Shown here: positions 9,363 through 18,288 of the stretch, piece by piece
Position numbering within the stretch: the first letter of the stretch is position 1
How the letters are laid out: every line of letters begins with the position of its first letter
NCBI RefSeq assembly: GCF_004768545.1
Contig: NZ_CP038639.1
Location: 124,001 to 188,000, forward strand
From: Cupriavidus oxalaticus
Lineage (GTDB): Bacteria; Pseudomonadota; Gammaproteobacteria; Burkholderiales; Burkholderiaceae
Reading direction: 5' to 3'
Length of the DNA stretch: 64,000 bases
The notes under the pieces: generated by a model
Seen by the model: only the letters and a program-made list of their open reading frames with translations
Told to the model about the DNA's origin: nothing
Databases searched by the model: none
Made by a program: the position numbers and the translations under genes

Positions 9363-10106
9363 CTAGAAGTCTTGTATGGTTGGACGCAGAACGATCTCGT
9401 TGATATCTACGTTTGCTGGTTGCTCAATCGCGTACGCGATGGCGCGCGCGACCGCCTCGGACGGGATCGCTATCTCATAGAGGTTCTTCAAGAATTGAGT
9501 GCTGGCTTCGTGGCTGCTGCCGAGCTTCAGTTCCGAGTCGACCGCGCCGGGCTCGATAGTGGTCGTGCGGATTGCGCCACCGACCTCGTGGCGCAGTCCT
9601 TCAGAGATGGCTCGCACCGCAAACTTAGTGCCGCTGTACACCGTGCCGCCGGGGCTGAAAACCTTGATGCCTGCAACCGAAGCGATGTTGATGAAATGGC
9701 CGCTGCCTTGCCTCTGGAATACCGGCAATGCGGCGGCGATGCCGTAGAGCACGCCCTTGACATTGATGTCGATCATACTGTCCCACTCTTCAACCTTCGC
9801 TTCACTCAGCGGAGCTATGGCCATCAAACCAGCGTTATTGACAAGCACGTCGATCTTGCCGAATACCCGCACGGCGGTATCGATCAGTGCACGTACTTCG
9901 CTCTGCTGCGTCACGTCAGTTGGCACTACTTCCACCTTTCCGCCTGCCGCGCGGATTTCCTCGGCGATATTCGCCAGCCGGTCAGCACGGCGTGCAGCCA
10001 GCACCACGGACGCACCGCGTGCGGCCAAGTAACGTGCTGTTGTCTCACCAAGTCCGCTGCTGGCGCCCGTGATAACGACCACTTTGCCTTCGATATTGAC
10101 GCTCAT
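9363..10106 (-). CDS. SDR family oxidoreductase
   Basis: The 247-residue product begins at the ATG at 10106 (MSVNIEGKVVVITGASSGLG); the longer frame runs across the regulatory region. Classical short-chain dehydrogenase motifs are present: TGASSGLG for cofactor binding, NNAG at about 87, catalytic Ser in NIASVAG and the YSGTK Tyr-Lys pair. It resembles the YdfG/serine-3-dehydrogenase-like clan. It is divergent from a LysR gene, which probably controls it. The substrate is unknown. Confidence 0.9.
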   Translation of the reverse strand: MSVNIEGKVVVITGASSGLGETTARYLAARGASVVLAARRADRLANIAEEIRAAGGKVEVVPTDVTQQSEVRALIDTAVRVFGKIDVLVNNAGLMAIAPLSEAKVEEWDSMIDINVKGVLYGIAAALPVFQRQGSGHFINIASVAGIKVFSPGGTVYSGTKFAVRAISEGLRHEVGGAIRTTTIEPGAVDSELKLGSSHEASTQFLKNLYEIAIPSEAVARAIAYAIEQPANVDINEIVLRPTIQDF

Positions 10107-10223
10107 TTCATCTCCCTTTGTCAGTAACGCTCCCTGGATGAAGGTCAGTATCGGCGCCCCACGGATTACGTAAAATGGAAATGTTAAGATTTCTGAATTC
10201 CGGAAATTGGAATTGTCCAGGCC
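10107..10223. promoter_or_regulatory. Divergent SDR/LysR control region
   Basis: This short spacer holds the dyad TTCCGGAA (10198-10205) within an AT-rich stretch just upstream of the LysR start. Its position fits a LysR autoregulatory site serving both promoters. Assignment rests on position and symmetry only. Confidence 0.4.
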
Positions 10224-11117
10224 ATGCTTAACCGTCTCGAAATGCTGCGTATCTTTATCGCCGCAACTGAAGCCGGAAGTTTTAAGCGTGCGGCGGTACG
10301 ACTGGGTATCTCCCCTCAGGCTGTAACGAGAGCCATCCAAGAACTGGAAAGCATCCAAGGCGAACTGCTCTTTCACCGCAACACGCGCCAAGTACGGATC
10401 ACTGCGTTTGGCGAGCAGTTAGCAGAGCGGGCGCGCGACAGTTTGTTGCTTTTCGATGCGCTGTTTTCGGCCCACCGAGGCACCGAAGAGGCGGAATTCG
10501 CGGGCGTAGTCCGCGTCACAGCTCCCGTGGCGTTGGGCCGTATTAGAGTGCTGCCGGCCTTAACTGAACTTGCCTTGCTGCATAGGGGTTTGCGTATCGA
10601 GCTGCACCTGAGCGACGTGCCGGCAGACCTGGTGGACGAGCGAATAGATATCGGGGTGCGTTTTGGCGCTGTGCGCGATAGCCGGATTGTGGCTCGCAAG
10701 GTAGCAACGCACCGCTTCCATATTGTGGGCGCGCCGGCCCTCATCCAGCGGCTCGGCGCACCAAGCCAAATCCGCGATCTGGAGGCGCTGCCCACGACGG
10801 TCATGCAGGACGTCACCACTGGGCGGCCATGGCCATGGTGGTTTGCTGACGGCCAACAGTACACGCCGGCGGCACCCGTCTTTACCAGCAATGACTCTGA
10901 GGCCGAGCGCGATGCGGTGCTTGGAGGCCTAGCTTTCGGCCAACTCGCCGCATCACTAGCGGACGAGCATATTGCCAGTGGCAAATTAGTACCAGTACTG
11001 AAACAGTTCGAACCGGATCCTTGGGATATCTTCGTATATCGGCCGCGACCGGGAGCGGTACCGCTACGTGTACGCCTAGTTTTCGATTCCCTTGTAAAGA
11101 CACTGTCCCACGCTTAG
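10224..11117 (+). CDS. LysR family transcriptional regulator
   Basis: A 297-residue protein with an N-terminal winged HTH (MLRIFIAATEAGSFKRAAVR and SPQAVTRAIQELE) and a C-terminal periplasmic-binding-type effector domain (RVTAPVALGRIRVLPALTEL onward), of the CrgA/PBP2 subgroup. It is complete and divergent from the SDR gene, the usual arrangement for a LysR activator and its target. The effector cannot be told. Confidence 0.9.
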   Translation: MLNRLEMLRIFIAATEAGSFKRAAVRLGISPQAVTRAIQELESIQGELLFHRNTRQVRITAFGEQLAERARDSLLLFDALFSAHRGTEEAEFAGVVRVTAPVALGRIRVLPALTELALLHRGLRIELHLSDVPADLVDERIDIGVRFGAVRDSRIVARKVATHRFHIVGAPALIQRLGAPSQIRDLEALPTTVMQDVTTGRPWPWWFADGQQYTPAAPVFTSNDSEAERDAVLGGLAFGQLAASLADEHIASGKLVPVLKQFEPDPWDIFVYRPRPGAVPLRVRLVFDSLVKTLSHA

Positions 11118-11175
11118 CGATCGCTATCCAGTCGAAATTCTAGTCGGCGCGGGGAGTATCCTTGATGTGACGCGC

Positions 11176-11489
11176 TACCGCGGCGCCCGTGCCTTGCCCC
11201 TGCCGAGCAGTTCTGCAAGACGCGTCATGGAGTTGCCGGTAAGTGGAAATGCGGGCAGCGAGAAAGCGCTGTCACGCGGCGCGCTTCACTCGATCCTGAA
11301 AGAGGTATTGGGCATGGCCGCGATACTGGCCGGCGCCTCGGCGCACTGGCTGCGCCACACCACCGGCTCACACATGGCCCACCAGGTAGACTGCACCATG
11401 TGCGCCACAACTTCGGGCACGGCTCTCTGTCAACGACGAACGGCTACTTTCACAGCGAGGCAACGGACCGGTTGAAGCACACGAAATAG
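11176..11489 (+). pseudogene. Tyrosine recombinase/integrase, C-terminal fragment
   Basis: The frame gives ALHSILKEV and ASAHWLRHTTGSHMA, the HxxR box of a phage-type integrase. After a one-base shift it continues with HNFGHGSLSTTNGYFHSE, the final His/Tyr region, and stops at 11489. The start is missing. It is a decayed integrase tail. Confidence 0.75.
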
Positions 11490-11584
11490 CGTGAGAGCGG
11501 ACAATTCATCTTTGGACACCAGCAAGACCACGCCTAACGCGTGCGCTGTGAACAGTGAGATCTTGCCATGGAGCGGGAGCGGCA

Positions 11585-11836
11585 ATGCCGACCGAGACGG
11601 CGCGGGAACGCTTACACGCGGCCCGCTGCCGGTCGGTACTGACCGTGCTTTCCGGGGGCTTGCGGGCGTCGGAACTGAAGGCCACCACCATGGGCGCGTT
11701 CTTCTGCCGCCGCAATGCCCAGGACATTGAGCGCTGGTGGCTGGAGATGACCAGCAAGGGCAGCAAGACCCGGACTGGTGCCGGCGACTACGAATTGAGT
11801 GCTGAACTAGCGCGCTACCGCCGCACCCCGAACTAG
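11585..11836 (+). pseudogene. Tyrosine recombinase/integrase, internal fragment
   Basis: The sequence encodes the first catalytic box (LSGGLRASE with the conserved Arg) and the KGSKTR region of an integrase closely related to the preceding fragment. It lies after the C-terminal piece, so the halves are in the wrong order and cannot be one simple broken gene. A tandem duplication brings an in-frame stop at its end. Confidence 0.7.
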
Positions 11837-11850
11837 CGCGCTACCGCCGC
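11804..11850 (+). repeat. 26-bp-period tandem duplication in the integrase remnant
   Basis: The 21-bp stretch beginning GAACTAGCGCGCTACCG occurs at 11804-11824 and again at 11830-11850. The duplication changes frame and creates a TAG stop. Confidence 0.8.
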
Positions 11851-11886
11851 GCCCACAAGCCCGAAGCACCGCGGCAAGGCCATTAT

Positions 11887-12318
11887 GTGCAATCCGGCTT
11901 TGCTCTTGGCCGGGGACTGGCTGCGGTGGTCGCAACGCTGCTGCTGGCCTGGTTGCCGCAGGACATGGCATGGCGGGCCGCGTTCTGGATCGGCATCATC
12001 CCGGCCTCAATCGTGCTCTTTATCCGTCGCCATATCAATGACGCTCCCATGTTCGAGCGTGCTCGGCAGAGCAGCGCGCCGCGCGCGTCGCTGGCTTCGG
12101 TGTTCAATCGCAGATACGCGCGTTCGCTTATCCTGTTGAGCGTGCTGGCGATCGGGCTTCAGGCCGGCTGCTACGCCATCTTGGTCTGGCTGCCGTCCCT
12201 GCTGAGCCAGCGTGATGTCATCGCCGCCACCTCGCGGATCGTCACCGTCTTCATCATGGCCTTCGGCTCGTTCTGCGGCTTCGCCGTGGCGGCGGACCTG
12301 TGCGATCGTATCAAGCGC
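11887..12318 (+). pseudogene. MFS transporter fragment (possibly methylmuconolactone transporter)
   Basis: About 145 codons of a major facilitator protein, joined directly to integrase debris on the left and losing frame near 12320. Helices such as LAAVVATLLLAWLP and LILLSVLAIGLQAGCYAILV are visible, with RRHINDAPMFERAR in the central loop, as in aromatic-acid and metabolite:H+ symporters. Since MmlI- and CatC-like genes follow, it may be the relic of a methylmuconolactone transporter. Both ends are missing, so it is non-functional. Confidence 0.7.
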
Positions 12319-12433
12319 CGCCCCACGCGGCATGCTGCTGCCCGAGGCCCGAGGTATTGCCATCGAGAAAATCGGCACTGAGAACGACATCGACACGGTC
12401 ACGCTCGCCAACCCGGCGCGCGCACCTTCCTGA
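12319..12433 (+). pseudogene. Short gene tail, unknown family
   Basis: After the transporter fragment, another frame reads MLLPEARGIAIEKIGTEND and soon stops. It resembles the end of a real gene fused to the transporter remnant by deletion. I cannot name the family. Confidence 0.35.
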
Positions 12434-12502
12434 AGGGCATCGCACGATTACCAGGCCCACAAGGCCATTGACCATGGTTAATCCAGCGAAAAGGGAATGC
12501 AC

Positions 12503-12844
12503 ATGATTCGCATGCTGTACCTGCTGGTCAAGCCGGAAGGCATGACCGACGAAACCTTCCGCGCTGATTGCCTGCGCCACTACGAGATGTCGCACGATGT
12601 GCCTGGTCTGCATCGGTATGAGGGCCGCCTCGTCGCCGGGCAGCCGACCGACACCCATGTGCCTTTTTTCGGCATCGGGCATGTGGACGCCATCGGCGAA
12701 TGCTGGTTCGAGAACGAAGCTGACTACGACCGCCACATGGCTTCCGACGTCCGCAAGGCGTGGTTCGAACACGGCAAGACCTTTATCGGCCGGCTCAAGC
12801 CATTTCGCACCGCATCTGTCGCCGGCGAGAGGAGCGCTGACTAA
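12503..12844 (+). CDS. mmlI: 4-Methylmuconolactone methylisomerase-like protein (EthD/dimeric alpha-beta barrel)
   Basis: The 113-residue product starts best at the second ATG (12503), about six bases after AAGGGA; an ATG two codons earlier would sit directly on the ribosome-binding site. From memory, [40 protein letters not shown] and [12 protein letters not shown] closely follow methylmuconolactone methylisomerase (MmlI) of the modified 3-oxoadipate pathway. That enzyme shifts the methyl-bearing lactone (4- to 3-methylmuconolactone) so methyl-aromatics can be mineralised. The next gene is a muconolactone isomerase relative, which supports this. A general EthD-domain protein is the alternative. 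Confidence 0.7.
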   Translation: MIRMLYLLVKPEGMTDETFRADCLRHYEMSHDVPGLHRYEGRLVAGQPTDTHVPFFGIGHVDAIGECWFENEADYDRHMASDVRKAWFEHGKTFIGRLKPFRTASVAGERSAD

Positions 12845-12937
12845 GCACCGCCTTAACCGATTTAGCGCATACTCTGAAGCCGGACCGGAGGCGGTCCGGT
12901 CCCGGTCCCACTTACTTGGAACAGACAAGGAGACATC

Positions 12938-13213
12938 ATGCTTTACTGCGTTCAGATGGACGTGAAGATTCCAGACTCAGTCCCCGCAGACCGTGCCGAT
13001 GCCCTCAAGGCGGCGGAAAAGGCGCGCGCGATCGAAATCCAGCAAGCCGGAAAGTGGCCACACCTGTGGCGCGTGGCAGGGCGCTACGCCAATATCAGCA
13101 TCTTCGATGTAGAAAGCCATGACGAGTTGCATGAACTGCTGTCATCACTGCCCCTATTCCCCTACATGACCATTCAGGTCACGCCGCTGGCACGACATCC
13201 GTCAGCGATCTGA
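12938..13213 (+). CDS. catC: Muconolactone delta-isomerase family (CatC/MmlJ-like)
   Basis: The 91-residue protein has the full muconolactone isomerase pattern: MLYCVQMDVKIPDSVP, then EKARAIEIQQAGKWPHLWRV, GRYANISIFDVES, and the end LPLFPYMTIQVTPLARHPS. The Glu in EKA and the HLWR segment lie in the known active site. The normal role is conversion of muconolactone to 3-oxoadipate enol-lactone; next to an MmlI-like gene, methylmuconolactone is a likely substrate (MmlJ role). The other ring-cleavage genes (catA, catB, pcaD) are absent here. It has an AAGGAG ribosome-binding site. Confidence 0.85.
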   Translation: MLYCVQMDVKIPDSVPADRADALKAAEKARAIEIQQAGKWPHLWRVAGRYANISIFDVESHDELHELLSSLPLFPYMTIQVTPLARHPSAI

Positions 13214-13596
13214 GCAGCGTCACCCCTGAATCGAAATGCCTCGTCTGCGGCGCTGGATCGTTCGATCCGGCAAGGCGATACCTGCTGCCTTTGACAGGTA
13301 TGGCGCTGTCACGCTGACGGCGCCTTCTGATCCGACATGGCGGACGATGCATACCAAGGCTCCACGTTGCGGGCGGAATGCCAGGCATGGCCCGTCGACC
13401 ATTTCGCCAGACGCAGTCTGCGAAATGCACAACGCCAAGTCGCTCTGGTGCAGCTCGGAAAATCGTGAACTGTAGATGGAATGGTCGCCTCCCGCCTCGG
13501 CGAATCGCCGACCGTGCCGGAGCAGTTCGTAAGGCTGAGCTCCCATGTGTGTCACAGTGGTGATTCTGTCGTCGCAGCCTGCCAAGGAGGATCCAA
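13214..13596. other. Region between catC and the IS110 fragment; possible IS110 leader
   Basis: No supported gene. The last part directly precedes an IS110-family transposase start and may be its 5' non-coding region, where IS110-group elements encode their bridge RNA. A gene-like minus-strand frame of 121 codons lacks any recognisable motif. Confidence 0.35.
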
Positions 13597-13722
13597 ATGG
13601 AACCGACCACAGTAGCCATCGACCTGGCCAAGCACGTTTTCCAAATCCATTTCGTTGAGCCCGACACTGGCACGATTCACAGCAAAGCCGTGAACTGTAG
13701 TAATCGCGGTACCAATTCGTAG
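13597..13722 (+). pseudogene. IS110 family transposase, N-terminal fragment
   Basis: ATG with an AAGGAGG ribosome-binding site opens a frame reading TTVAIDLAKHVFQIHFVEPD, the RuvC-like first acidic segment (IDLAK) of IS110 transposases. After about 33 codons the family sequence stops at about 13695, and the following bases begin TGTAGTAATCGC, which looks like a transposon tip. The gene was probably cut by that insertion. Confidence 0.8.
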
Positions 13723-14125
13723 AAATGTTCCTCCGCGCGCTTAATCACGCGGAAAGTATCATCTTTACTACTGCAGTTCGGAGAAATCGTGTCCCCTGCT
13801 CGACTACTCTCACTCTGCGGCAAGGCCACCTCGTATTCGGTCCTCGGCTGTGATTGCAGCTCTATTTAGGCATGTTTCGCGCGAACGCTCCTTTTGATCA
13901 ACCAGAGCGAAACCGCATAGTCAGAGCGAAAAGTAGTAAAGATGATACGAAGTGACGGACCAGCGATCGTTCCAAGATTACTACTTGCCGCCGGGGAGTA
14001 CAAACATTACTACTCGAAAAATCGTCGCAATGTTGATACGGACGTCCACAAAATAATTTATAACTTATTGATTTACATAACTTCGCTCTCAGCCCCCGAC
14101 GTAACATCTTTATTACTCTTCACGA
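13696..14125. mobile_element. End region of a Tn7/Tn402-like transposon with repeated binding-site motifs
   Basis: The segment starts 5'-TGT at the break in the IS110 gene and contains several copies of a motif around ATTACTACT. Its 17-bp version at 13756-13772 recurs inverted at 13932-13948, and related copies lie at about 13975, 14003 and 14101. Repeated transposase sites near a TGT tip are characteristic of elements moved by TnsB/TniA-type transposases, and a truncated gene of that type follows. Precise ends need comparison with an intact relative. Confidence 0.5.
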
Positions 14126-14966
14126 TATGGCCCCCGAAGTACGGTCTCCCCGCAGGTCGGTACATCAGTTCGACGCCGTACTCCCGACACCCCGCTCGCA
14201 ATGCCCTGCTCTTGAATTCCGCCGCATTATCGAGATGAAGTAGCTGTGGAATGCCGTGCATAGGCCAATCAACGCTAACATCGAGGCTGGCGAGCCAGCC
14301 ATCCTTTGGCAAGACAACGCGAGTCAATAGCAACGCAACAGTTGCCGCGTTGGGGCGGTCCATCCCGACGTATACGCCAACGACGCATCTTGTCGAAACA
14401 TCGAGGGCGATGCTTAGCCATGGCCGGCCAATGGGGCGTCGGCTCGCATCATCCACCAGCATCAAATCGGCCAGCGTGTGATCAATCTGCACAATGTCCA
14501 TCGGACAGCGCGCCACAAGATGGCCTGGGGGAATCTCAGAACCCGGCAGCGTTGCGAGCCGAAGTGCCTCTTCTTCCCGATGTGCGCGCCAGCGTCGCGA
14601 AATGGTAGATCTGCTTGGCGGACTAATACTTGCCGCTGCGCATCGCTTCCGGATTTCGACGACCAGCTCGAAGAGCGGATGAGCAAGATAAGGCTGTCGC
14701 GGCAGCCAATCGGAAAGTACCTCCCTCACAATTTCCTCGACAGTCGCCGCTAGACGCGTATCTCCCACTTTGGGACCTCGTTCATACGGTATCAACGCGC
14801 TCGCCACCGGATCCGCGAGGAAGCGCCGGCGCAAGTGGTAAACCGTCGCCCAATGGATTCCCAGCAATTTGCCAGCATTCTCGGCTTGCCTACGCGAGAG
14901 AGGAGCCCTCCCAAGCGGACGCAAGACCCTCGCAATCGCCAGCTCGCGCTTCGTTGCAATCCTCAT
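14073..14966 (-). pseudogene. tniA: Mu/TnsB/TniA-type DDE transposase, C-terminally truncated
   Basis: The 297-residue frame opens with an HTH region (LLGIHWATVYHLRRRFL) and continues into an rve-type integrase core. The first Asp is in MDIVQIDHTLADLML and the second in LLHLDNAAEFKS. It follows TniA/TnsB sequence up to RPYFGGHI, where the next residues should carry the catalytic Glu, and then diverges into unrelated sequence. The third catalytic residue and the whole C-terminal domain are thus lost. No tniB/tnsC partner follows, so the element is dead. Confidence 0.8.
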
Positions 14967-15420
14967 CGCGTGTCCAAGACAGTGGTCTCAGTCACATTAG
15001 GCGATTTACTGAACGGGTGACCCAGGCTGGCGGAATTAGTGGACCCAACGCCCCAAAACGCGTTGCCTACCAGCAACAGTGGTAGACGTCACAACGGACG
15101 AAAGATCCATTACGGATCAATCAGTTGGATCGAGGTGAATGCTAGCGGATATAGCGGCTACCGCTGGGGGTATTGGCGATCTGCAACAGCAGCGGCATAG
15201 CAGGACTTCATTGATGAAAGGCGTTGGCATTGATAAGAGAACGTTGGCGACGGTGTCCACGCGAACCTAATGGCAGAACGACCGTCATCCGTGTCATCTT
15301 GGTTCTCACACCCGTTCGCTCGCCAACAGGCGAATAGCCCGAGGTTCTTGTCAGAACGGTTTCCCTGTTGTTTTGACCGCCTTTTGATGATTGGCCTTGC
15401 GCAGTAATGGTACTTGTCGG
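14967..15420. other. Intergenic, nothing recognised
   Basis: Upstream region of the broken transposase and downstream region of ridA. No conserved frame, clear hairpin terminator or repeat beyond chance was seen. Confidence 0.5.
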
Positions 15421-15888
15421 TTAGCCAAGCTGGACGACAGCATTGACCTCAACTGGGCATCGGAAGGGCAGGCTCGATACGCCCACTGCGGTGCGACTGT
15501 GCCTACCCTTATCGCCCAGGACTTCAACGAGGATCTCCGAGGCACCGTTAATGACTTCCGCGTGCGCCGCGAATTCAGTGGCGGCATGCACGTAGCCAGT
15601 CACGGAGCAGACGCGGATCACGCTCCGGCCGTCCGTCAGTTGCGAGCGAATTTGGGACAAGATGGCCATGCCGCTCAGCCGCGCTGCTTCTTTCGCCAGT
15701 TCGATACTCACTTCCGTGCCGACTTGACCGAGGGCGAACGGCTTGCCGTCCTTAAAGGCGACCTGTCCAGAAATGTGCAAGAAGCCACCTACCAGAACGG
15801 TGGGTACGTAGTTGGCAATCGCTGCCTTCGGCGGTTGCAGTTCAATGCCGAGTTCTGCGAGACGGGCATCGAGTTCAGCGCGGTTCAT
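15421..15888 (-). CDS. RidA/YjgF/YER057c/UK114 family protein
   Basis: A 155-residue protein of the long Rid subgroup: ELGIELQPPKAAIANYVPTV, GGFLHISGQVAF, and the end HSRTAVGVSSLPFRCPVEV, in which the Arg of the HSRTAVG motif corresponds to the Rid catalytic Arg. Rid proteins hydrolyse reactive enamine/imine intermediates from PLP enzymes. It is followed on the same strand by nothing and preceded by the AlaX-type gene 67 bp away, likely co-transcribed. Its presence beside amino-acid genes fits a detoxifying role. Confidence 0.88.
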   Translation of the reverse strand: MNRAELDARLAELGIELQPPKAAIANYVPTVLVGGFLHISGQVAFKDGKPFALGQVGTEVSIELAKEAARLSGMAILSQIRSQLTDGRSVIRVCSVTGYVHAATEFAAHAEVINGASEILVEVLGDKGRHSRTAVGVSSLPFRCPVEVNAVVQLG

Positions 15889-15955
15889 AAAATCTCCTTA
15901 AGGGTGAAATAGGTGCCGAAGCTTGATGCCGACGGCACGTGTGAAACCGGAAAAT

Positions 15956-16588
15956 TCAGGATACGAGGTCATATTGGATCGAGAGCTGCCCCTTTTTCTC
16001 TTTGAGCTTCAGGATCTTGATAGGGCCAACTTGTCCAGCGGACCTGACGTGAGTCCCGCCGCAGTTACGCATCGGCAGGTCGCCAAAGCACACAGACCTC
16101 ATGCCATCCAGCTCGGCCAGATGGCGAGGTACATCATTTGCAATGAGCCGATTTACTGTCTGCTCAACGCCATCGGCGGTCAGCGGCTGTGGGTTGCCGC
16201 GTGGCTCGAAAACCACCCGTCCTTCACCAGGCCAGTGGTGACCTTTGCTTGCGTACCAGCCCATCTGCTCCACTACGCCGGAAATCAAGTGACCGGCAGA
16301 GTGGAGTCGAGCGTGCAGCATGCGGGTTTCTGGCGATACTTCAATCAGCGCTTCGCCGACAGCGACTTCCTGGTCGGCGATGTGAATGACCTTGTCACCT
16401 TCCAGAATCACGCGCTCGACGTTCACGCCGGCAATACTCCCCTTGTCTGAGAGCTGACCTCCGCCGTGCGGGTGGAACAGGGTCTCGGCCAGCGTCACCC
16501 GGAACTTTCCGGCATCATCGGGCGAGCAATCGATCACCTGGGTGCGCATCGTCAGTTCGTCGCTGTTGAAGTAGGTGCGTTGTGTCAT
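15956..16588 (-). CDS. Alanyl-tRNA editing protein AlaX-like
   Basis: The 210-residue product starts at the ATG at 16588 (MTQRTYFNSDELTM). It has the free-standing AlaRS editing-domain layout: LFHPHGGGQLSDKGSI near residue 40, the zinc motif HARLH with HSAGH next to it (about 90), and the second zinc motif CGGTH (about 180). AlaX proteins deacylate mischarged Ser/Gly-tRNA(Ala), although members beside RidA and AraC genes may act on other aminoacyl substrates. A decayed paralogue lies at 57190-57405, and the two share an upstream motif. Confidence 0.88.
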   Translation of the reverse strand: MTQRTYFNSDELTMRTQVIDCSPDDAGKFRVTLAETLFHPHGGGQLSDKGSIAGVNVERVILEGDKVIHIADQEVAVGEALIEVSPETRMLHARLHSAGHLISGVVEQMGWYASKGHHWPGEGRVVFEPRGNPQPLTADGVEQTVNRLIANDVPRHLAELDGMRSVCFGDLPMRNCGGTHVRSAGQVGPIKILKLKEKKGQLSIQYDLVS

Positions 16589-16749
16589 TTCGTATCCTTC
16601 AGTGCTATTTCTCATCGCGGTGCAGCTTCTCCAGAGTCCTTGACTCGCTCGTGGCCTCTTGCCATCAGGCGACTCCTGCGGCGCGACAATCGCGGAAAGA
16701 CAACTTGCTTCCCGCATGACGCAAACTTAAAGGGCGTGCGCCCGTTCAG

Positions 16750-16763
16750 CTTGTAAAAAATTG
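16750..16763. promoter_or_regulatory. Motif CTTGTAAAAAATTG upstream of AlaX
   Basis: This 14-bp sequence recurs exactly at 18289-18302 ahead of surE and with one change at 57601-57614 ahead of the decayed AlaX copy. In the AlaX cases the flanking bases (GCGCCC nearby) are also similar, so this is a conserved promoter or regulator-binding site. The adjacent AraC protein is the obvious candidate. Confidence 0.5.
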
Positions 16764-16931
16764 AGTGTTTGTGCTTGGGGGGCGCGTGGGCGGGGACGCT
16801 CGGCGCGAAGGAGATGCCCTGCATCCGGCTACCTAGGATGAGTGCGTGACGTTGATGCTGCGAGGGGAAGCTAAGTCTCAGTGCTTGGGGGCGCAGCGCC
16901 CTAGCTAGGTGGCCTGCTGCGATCTGGAATG

Positions 16932-17744
16932 TCAGTACCTCGAGGGAGATACACCAAAGGCTTGCCGGAACGCCCGATTGAAGTGGCTCTGGTCGTAGAA
17001 GCCAACTTCCTGCGCCACCTGGGTCAGACACCGGTCGGTGTGACTCAGCAAGGAGCACGCGCGCTCCAGCCTGAGCCGTACGAGCCAGGCGTGGGGAGTC
17101 ATGCCGACTGTCTGCTTGAAAAGCTTGAGAAAATGGAAGCGCTCAAGGTTGCAAATGGCCGCAAGCTCTTCGAGGGTGATTTTTTCGGCCAGATGGGCAT
17201 CGCAATAGTCCCTCACTCGCTGCCATTGCACCTGTGTGAGTGTCCCTTTGACAAACTGCGGCTTGACCATCCGCGTCTGGACGAACAGGCGGTCAAGTAA
17301 GGTCAGCCATTCGGACTGAACTTTCATCGGCTCGGACCCTGGCGGAGCCGCCCGCAGTGCATCGTGCAATCGGCACAGATGACCGGCCAGCGAAGAATCC
17401 TGAATGACCGCCCCACCCAGCGCAGGGAAACGATCCTGCCCCGAGATTTCCTCTCCGAGTCCGTTCAGCAACTGGGGGGAGAGGCGAAACGTCTTGAGTG
17501 TGTAAGACTCGTCCCCGGCACTAATGCCGTCATGCACCTCGCCGAGTGGCATCAACTGGATGCTGCCCGGCGTAAGTAGCAGCGTTTCGCCGTGGAATCC
17601 CTGGCGCTGGACACCCTCGGTCACCAGCGCGACATGGTAGTCCAGATGGTAGTGACGTTCGAAGCGGAAATCGGAAAAGCGCGCCTCACTAAGCACGAGA
17701 CCCGGAATCTCGTTGCTGCGTTTGTACTCGACGCGATCCTTCAT
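16932..17744 (-). CDS. AraC family transcriptional regulator
   Basis: The 270-residue protein has an N-terminal cupin ligand domain (HYHLDYHVALVTEGVQRQGF, and MPLGEVHDG) and a C-terminal double HTH: ITLEELAAICNLERFHFLKLF and LTQVAQEVGFYDQSHFNRAF, ending FGVSPSRY. The layout matches regulators of LysE-type exporters and amino-acid genes. It is read toward the AlaX/RidA pair and probably controls it, with CTTGTAAAAAATTG as candidate site. Confidence 0.9.
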   Translation of the reverse strand: MKDRVEYKRSNEIPGLVLSEARFSDFRFERHYHLDYHVALVTEGVQRQGFHGETLLLTPGSIQLMPLGEVHDGISAGDESYTLKTFRLSPQLLNGLGEEISGQDRFPALGGAVIQDSSLAGHLCRLHDALRAAPPGSEPMKVQSEWLTLLDRLFVQTRMVKPQFVKGTLTQVQWQRVRDYCDAHLAEKITLEELAAICNLERFHFLKLFKQTVGMTPHAWLVRLRLERACSLLSHTDRCLTQVAQEVGFYDQSHFNRAFRQAFGVSPSRY

Positions 17745-17869
17745 CAGGGCCTCCTGGGGGGCTTTCCTTCGACATCGGAGCGAACTGTTGCCCCAAGCCG
17801 AAACTTGCTAAAAAGTTTTCGGCCTGCGGGTGTTGCAGTTCTCCTCGTTTCAGCGGAGGGGGAGCACAT

Positions 17870-18180
17870 CGATGGCAGCCTTTCACGGAGATTGGCAGGT
17901 TCGTTGCCACTGGCCGTTGATTGTCTAGACCCGCTGTCCGATCCACTGCTTCAAAACGCCTGCCCCGACTGCCTCGATGACGCCGGCGCCGTGAGGAATA
18001 ACGCGCGGAAACTCCATCGCGGGGCTTGGACGCCCGATCGCGATTTGACGTCTGATGGATTTACGCCCGAGGGTGCGATGCGAACCAGGACTTCGCTCAT
18101 TTGAGGTGCCGGATCAGGCTCTTAGCCCACCATGAGAACGTCTCGAGCCGGCCTTTTGACGAATAGTAGGCGGCTTTCAT
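17870..18180 (-). pseudogene. Zinc-type alcohol dehydrogenase/quinone oxidoreductase, truncated and frameshifted
   Basis: A start codon at 18180 with GGAGG upstream opens MKAAYYSSKG. After a frameshift and a stop the sequence continues as SEVLVRIAPSGVNPSDVKSR, and after another shift as VIEAVGAGVLKQWIGQRV then NGQWQR. These are the N-terminal GroES-like landmarks of NADPH:quinone reductases. The rest of the gene is gone by about 17870. It explains most of the gap between the AraC and surE genes. Confidence 0.75.
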
Positions 18181-18288
18181 ATCTTTCAACCTCCAAGCTG
18201 GTTCAGTGAAGAGCGCTGGCAAACCGATGTGCCCCCGCCGAGGTTCTTCGCGCAACATTACCACTGTGATCGTTTGGGCCTAAGCGCA

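Noticed and set aside
9363-10127. Long plus-strand frame (8970-10127) over the SDR gene
   Set aside because: The minus strand encodes a complete SDR with all motifs; the plus frame is its shadow.
17745-17870. Riboswitch upstream of the AraC gene
   Set aside because: GAGGAGAAC and nearby pairing looked suggestive, but no known aptamer core (glycine, guanidine, TPP) could be completed.
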